Source: UBA6918 sp040754425 | Lineage (GTDB): Bacteria > Pseudomonadota > Gammaproteobacteria > Burkholderiales > Thiobacillaceae | NCBI GenBank assembly: GCA_040754425.1 | Contig: JBFMCR010000007.1 | Coordinates: 91,604 to 155,603, forward strand | DNA length: 64,000 nt | Direction: 5' to 3' | In this document: positions 59,978-64,000 of the stretch, one piece after another | Layout of the letters: each line of letters starts with the position of its first letter | Position numbering within the stretch: the first letter of the stretch is position 1 | Made by a program: the position numbers and the translations under genes | Notes under the pieces: model-generated | Told to the model about the DNA's origin: nothing | The model's database searches: none | What the model saw: only the letters and a program-made list of their open reading frames with translations

Positions 59978-62900
59978 ATGAATCATCTTATCGAATACCC
60001 CGACCTGCCGGTATCGCAGCGGCGGGACGACATCCTCGCCGCGCTCAAGGCCCATCCCGTGCTGATCCTGTGCGGCGAAACGGGTTCGGGAAAAACCACG
60101 CAGATACCGAAGATGTGCCTGGAGGCAGGCCTGGGCGAGAAGGGTTTGATCGGCTGCACCCAGCCGCGCCGCATCGCTGCTCGCTCGGTGGCTGCCCGCG
60201 TGGCCGAGGAGCTGAAATGCGAATTCGGCGGGCTGGTCGGCTACAAGGTGCGCTTCACCGATAAAGTCCGGCGCGACACGAAGATCAAGTTCATGACCGA
60301 CGGCATTTTGCTGGCGGAAAGTCAGGGCGATCCCATGTTGTCGGCGTATTCCTGCATCGTGGTGGACGAGGCGCACGAGCGCTCGCTCAACATCGACTTT
60401 CTGCTGGGTTATCTGCGCAAGCTGGTGGATCTGCGCACGGAGCTGAAGGTGGTCATCACTTCCGCCACCATCGACGCGGAGAAGTTCTCCGCGCATTTCG
60501 GCCATGCGCCGGTGATCGAGGTCTCGGGGCGGACTTACCCGGTGGAAATCCGCTACCGGCCTTTGGGGAGTGAGAGGGGAAGGGCGGGAAGTGAAGGGGG
60601 AAGGGGGAAGGGTAGTGAAGAAGCCGATCTTGCCCAGGCCATCCTCGATGCCACCGACGAACTGGCGCGCGAGGGCTGGGGCGATACGCTGATCTTCCTG
60701 CCGGGCGAGCGCGAGATACGCGAGACCGCAGAAGCGCTCAGGAAACACCACCCGCCGCACACCGAGGTTCTGCCACTTTTTGCAAGGCTGTCCGTGGAAG
60801 AGCAGGACCGCATTTTCAAGCCGGGCAATGCGCGCCGCATCGTGCTCGCCACCAACGTGGCGGAAACCTCGCTCACCGTGCCGGGCATCCGTTACGTCAT
60901 CGATACCGGGCAGGCCAGGGTCAAGCGCTATTCGGCGCGCAACAAGGTCGAGCAGCTGCTGATCGAGAAAATCTCGCAGGCCTCATGCAACCAGCGCGCC
61001 GGCCGCTGCGGCCGCGTGATGGACGGCATCTGCATCCGCCTTTTTGATGAGGCCGATTTCAACAGCCGCCCGCGCTTTACCGATCCCGAACTGCTGCGTT
61101 CCTCATTGGCCGGCGTGATCCTGCGCATGAAATCGCTGGGTCTGGGCAATGTCGAAGACTTCCCCTTCATCGACCCGCCGCAGGCCAAATTCATCGCCGA
61201 CGGCTACCGCCTGCTGCACGAACTCAATGCGCTCAACGGGAAGAACGAACTGACCGAAATCGGCGAACGCATCGCAAGGCTGCCGCTCGATCCGCGCATG
61301 GCGCGCATGATCCTGGCCGCCGAGCGCACGGGATGTCTCGCCGAAATGCTCGCCATCGCCAGCTTCCTGTCGGTGCAGGATCCGCGCGAGCGCCCGCTTG
61401 ACCGTGCAGGCAGCGCGGACGAGAAGCACAAGTTCTTTGCCGACGAACGCTCGGACTTCGTGTCGGTGGTGAAGCTGTGGAACTGGTTCAGTGATGCGAT
61501 CAGGCACAAGAAATCCAACCGTCTGCTCGCCAACCAGCTCGCCGAGCATTTCCTGTCGCCGCGGCGCATGCGCGAGTGGCGCGACGTGCACGGCCAGCTC
61601 GCCACCCAGGCAGCGGAAATGGGCCTGCGCATGAACGAAAAGCCCGCCGGCTACGACGTCCTGCACCAGGCGCTGCTCACGGGACTTCTGGGCAACATCG
61701 GCTTCAGGTCCGACGACGTCAAGGCGCGGAAACCGGGCGAAGGGGCGTACCAGGGCGCGCGCGGCCTGCGCTTCTCCCTGCATCCGGCATCCACGCTGGC
61801 GAAGAAGGGCCCGAAGTGGGTGGTGGCGGCCGAGTTGACGGATGTGGGAAGGCTCATGGGGCGCATGGCAGCGGAAGTGCGGCCGGAATGGATCGAGGCC
61901 GCTTCGCAGCATGTGCTCGAACGCAGCCATTCCGAGCCGCACTGGGACAGGAAGTCCGCGCGCGTCATGGCCTATGAGCGCGTGGTGCTCTACGGCGTCA
62001 CGCTGGCTTCGCGCCGGCGCGTGCACTACGGCCCGATCGAGCCGGAACTCGCGCGCGAACTCTTCATCCGCGGCGCGCTGGTGGCGGGCGAATACGACAC
62101 GCAAGCCGAGTGGTTCCGGCACAACCGCGAACTTATCGCGCACATCGAGGAACTCGAGCACAAGGCGCGCAAGGCCGGGGTGTGGCTGGACGAGGAACGC
62201 ATCTACAGATTTTTCGACGCGCGCATTCCGGCCGGCATGCACAACGGCCCGGCTTTCGAGAAATGGCTGAAAACCATCGACCCCGGCATGCTCGAGCTCG
62301 CGCGCGAGGACATCATCGCCGAAGGCCTGGATCTCTCGCAGGGCCTGTATCCGGAAAGCCTGCAGATCGACGGCGTGGAGTGCGCGCTGAAATACCGCTT
62401 CGAGCCCGGCCACCCGCTCGACGGCGCGACGCTGTCGCTGCCGCTGTATCTCTTGAATCGCGTCAGCGAGGCGCAGCTCGACTGGGCCGTCCCCGGCCTC
62501 TTGCGCGACCGCGTCAACGCGCTCTTCAAGGCGCTGCCCAAGGACATCCGCAACGGCTTCATTCCGCTGGCGCAGTCGGTCACCGCATTCCTCTCCGATG
62601 CCAGGCCGGGTGAAGCGCCGCTGGCGCAGGCCGTGGCGGCCTGGGTGGAAGGCCGCACCGGCAAGAAAACCGAGCTGCGCGAAACCGGGCTGCCTGCCCA
62701 TCTCAGGCTCAATTTGCGCGTGCTCGACGACGGCGGCAAGGAACTCGCCATGGGCCGCGACCTCGCCCTGCTTCGACGGCAATTGGGCGAGACCGCCAGT
62801 CTTACTTACGGCAAGGGCGGGGGAGCCGGCGGGCACGAGCGCGAAGGCATCACCGCCTGGGATTTCGGCGATCTGCCGGCGAGCGTCGCTTTCAGCCGTG

Positions 62901-63697
62901 GCGGACAGAAGCTCACCGGCTACCCGGCGCTGATGGACGACGGCGCCAGCGTGTCCCTGAAGCTTCTGGACACGCGGGAGAACGCCGAAGCCGAGAGCCG
63001 CAAGGGCGTGGTGCGGCTCTTGCGGCTGGCGCTTGCTGCCCAGTTCAAGCAACTGGAGAAGGACATTTCCAGGCAGACCGCGCTGGCGCTGAAATACCGC
63101 GGCTTCGGCAATGCCGACGCGCTCTTCGCCGAACTCGCCGACACCATCGCTTATCGCGCCTGCCTGGGGGACGACGAACTGCCCAGAAATCAAAGGGAAT
63201 TCGACAGGCAGAAGGAACGCGCCAAACCGAGGATCGCGCCGGTTACGCAGGCGCTGCTAAAGTCGGTGGAGGAATGTCTGGACCTTGCGCAACAGGTGCA
63301 GGCAAGACTCGCGCAGAAATCGCCTTTCGCGCATGCGCAGAAAGACGAGCAGGCGCATCTGGCGCGATTGATCCATCCGGGCTTCATTCGCGCCACGCCC
63401 TGGGAGCGCTGGCAGAACCTGCCGCGCTATTTGCGCGCGATATTGCGCCGCTTCGACAAGCTGCCCAGCGCCGGCGAGCGCGACGCGCGCCACACCGCCG
63501 TCATCCAGGGGCTGGAGGCGCGCTATCAGGAACGCCTTGCCAAACATCGCAAGGCCGGCATCCAGGACCTGCGGCTCGACGAGTTCCGGTGGCACCTGGA
63601 AGAGCTGCGCGTGTCGCTGTTCGCGCAGGAACTGAAGACGCCCTACCCGGTGTCGGCCAAGCGCCTTGAAAAACTTTGGGAGAGCGTTCAGGCTTGA
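59978..63697 (+). CDS. hrpA: ATP-dependent RNA helicase HrpA with repeat-derived insert
   Basis: 1239 residues. DEAH helicase: Walker A CGETGSGKTTQ (about 30-40), VDEAHERS (about 128-135), TSATID, and QRAGRCGR in motif VI; then HA2, OB and the long HrpA C-terminal extension. E. coli HrpA unwinds mRNA-ribosome collisions. Residues about 198-215 (GSERGRAGSEGGRGKGSEEA) have no counterpart in E. coli HrpA and are encoded by AGTGAAGGGGGAAGGG sequence of repeat family C. The frame is kept, so the protein is probably active. Confidence 0.94.
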   Translation: MNHLIEYPDLPVSQRRDDILAALKAHPVLILCGETGSGKTTQIPKMCLEAGLGEKGLIGCTQPRRIAARSVAARVAEELKCEFGGLVGYKVRFTDKVRRDTKIKFMTDGILLAESQGDPMLSAYSCIVVDEAHERSLNIDFLLGYLRKLVDLRTELKVVITSATIDAEKFSAHFGHAPVIEVSGRTYPVEIRYRPLGSERGRAGSEGGRGKGSEEADLAQAILDATDELAREGWGDTLIFLPGEREIRETAEALRKHHPPHTEVLPLFARLSVEEQDRIFKPGNARRIVLATNVAETSLTVPGIRYVIDTGQARVKRYSARNKVEQLLIEKISQASCNQRAGRCGRVMDGICIRLFDEADFNSRPRFTDPELLRSSLAGVILRMKSLGLGNVEDFPFIDPPQAKFIADGYRLLHELNALNGKNELTEIGERIARLPLDPRMARMILAAERTGCLAEMLAIASFLSVQDPRERPLDRAGSADEKHKFFADERSDFVSVVKLWNWFSDAIRHKKSNRLLANQLAEHFLSPRRMREWRDVHGQLATQAAEMGLRMNEKPAGYDVLHQALLTGLLGNIGFRSDDVKARKPGEGAYQGARGLRFSLHPASTLAKKGPKWVVAAELTDVGRLMGRMAAEVRPEWIEAASQHVLERSHSEPHWDRKSARVMAYERVVLYGVTLASRRRVHYGPIEPELARELFIRGALVAGEYDTQAEWFRHNRELIAHIEELEHKARKAGVWLDEERIYRFFDARIPAGMHNGPAFEKWLKTIDPGMLELAREDIIAEGLDLSQGLYPESLQIDGVECALKYRFEPGHPLDGATLSLPLYLLNRVSEAQLDWAVPGLLRDRVNALFKALPKDIRNGFIPLAQSVTAFLSDARPGEAPLAQAVAAWVEGRTGKKTELRETGLPAHLRLNLRVLDDGGKELAMGRDLALLRRQLGETASLTYGKGGGAGGHEREGITAWDFGDLPASVAFSRGGQKLTGYPALMDDGASVSLKLLDTRENAEAESRKGVVRLLRLALAAQFKQLEKDISRQTALALKYRGFGNADALFAELADTIAYRACLGDDELPRNQREFDRQKERAKPRIAPVTQALLKSVEECLDLAQQVQARLAQKSPFAHAQKDEQAHLARLIHPGFIRATPWERWQNLPRYLRAILRRFDKLPSAGERDARHTAVIQGLEARYQERLAKHRKAGIQDLRLDEFRWHLEELRVSLFAQELKTPYPVSAKRLEKLWESVQA
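60570..60620 (+). repeat. Repeat C3 fragment inside the hrpA coding region
   Basis: GAAGTGAAGGGGGAAGGGGG and flanking AAGGG runs match the arms of repeats C1 and C2. It lies in frame between the RYRPL and LAQAI codons of hrpA, adding about ten residues net relative to E. coli HrpA. Confidence 0.75.
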
Positions 63698-63766
63698 ACA
63701 TGATTGATCACGGGGCACGGGGAAAACCGGAACCAAGCAATTACTAAAACCTACGTTAACTAAGCC

Positions 63767-64000
63767 TCATAATTTTGCATACGAGCACGTTGGCGCATGA
63801 AAAAACCCACAGACGACATCAGGCATCTTCTGCAGACTGCGCATCGCCCGGTCGATGGTGCGTTTCAGCGCATCCTTGGTGTTGCTTGTAGCCTTCGCAA
63901 TGCGTTTCTTGACGTGCGCCCAAACCAATTCATCCGGATTCAACTCCGGTGAATAAGGCGGCAGGAAAATCAGTTCAAGGCGCTCGGCATGGTCTTCCAC
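63767..64000 (-). mobile_element. IS630-family transposase, C-terminal part (continues past window)
   Basis: LELIFLPPYSPELNPDELVW with the final catalytic glutamate region, then AHVKKRIAKATSN, is typical of IS630/Tc1-mariner DDE transposases. Only 77 codons are visible before the window edge; the upstream part and the far inverted repeat lie outside. The near end of the element is probably within 63730-63766, after hrpA, but cannot be fixed without the other terminus. Confidence 0.85.

Overview
The window is high-GC (roughly 60-65% by eye) chromosomal DNA from a betaproteobacterium. Gene orders such as rpsF-priB-rpsR-rplI-dnaB-alr, rpoE-rseA-rseB-rseC-mucD-lepA-lepB-DUF4845-rnc-era-recO-pdxJ and queA-tgt-yajC-secD-secF are typical of that class. 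The abundant 7-bp intergenic repeats and the c-type cytochrome suggest a respiratory Nitrosomonadales/Rhodocyclales-like lineage, but the genus cannot be fixed from the sequence alone.

Region by region. 1-1124 is the C-terminal half of an Orn/Lys/Arg decarboxylase. 1281-5491 is the ribosomal protein/primosome operon followed by dnaB and alr. 5452-9876 is a 4.4-kb genomic-island remnant flanked by a near-perfect 36-bp copy of the alr 3' end. It holds a broken phosphorothioation (Dnd) locus: truncated dndC, an intact sulfur-binding-domain HNH nuclease, a 3' fragment of dndD, and a DndE-ATPase fusion, plus a decayed toxin-antitoxin remnant. 9964-10368 is a small c-type cytochrome behind a good FNR/Anr box. 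10462-20174 holds a PAS-GAF-GGDEF cyclase, a Bcr-type MFS pump, a four-gene MacAB/NodT-type efflux operon on the minus strand, ygfZ with a DUF4936 gene, a YgfX-like gene and a small secreted protein. nadB diverges from the sigma-E operon (20184-25838), which runs into a glutaredoxin-like gene, lepA, lepB, DUF4845, rnc, era, recO and pdxJ (to 32599).

32719-35475 carries an ammonium transporter with a sigma-54-type promoter, a linked unknown protein and a UPF0114 membrane protein. 35514-41640 is a heavy-metal RND efflux operon (adaptor, pump, DUF3240, outer membrane factor) ending in a YchJ-like gene. It is followed by a 151-bp MITE-like element. 42064-48292 is dedA and the secFD-yajC-tgt-queA block. 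tRNA-Leu(CAA) follows, with its 3' end duplicated downstream. 48600-51174 has an MFS transporter, a lipase-like hydrolase and a GST. 51179-53159 is a bufferin-like RiPP cluster (precursor, MNIO/DUF692 enzyme, DUF2063 partner). 53423-59100 holds panD, panC, panB, a deoxynucleoside kinase, folK, pcnB and a HAD phosphatase. 59153-63697 has an orphan CbiM-like permease and hrpA, and the window ends in the 3' part of an IS630-family transposase.

Three classes of dispersed intergenic repeats run through the window: heptamer arrays; palindromes built on GAACGCAGAG or AAGAGGACAGGAGGA arms; and AGTGAAGGGG elements. The last class has entered coding sequence, supplying the C-terminus of PanC and an internal insert in HrpA. 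The most unusual locus is the Dnd island. A nuclease of the family that attacks phosphorothioate DNA sits exactly where the dndC 3' end and the dndD 5' end have been lost, so the nuclease may have survived because, or after, modification was inactivated.
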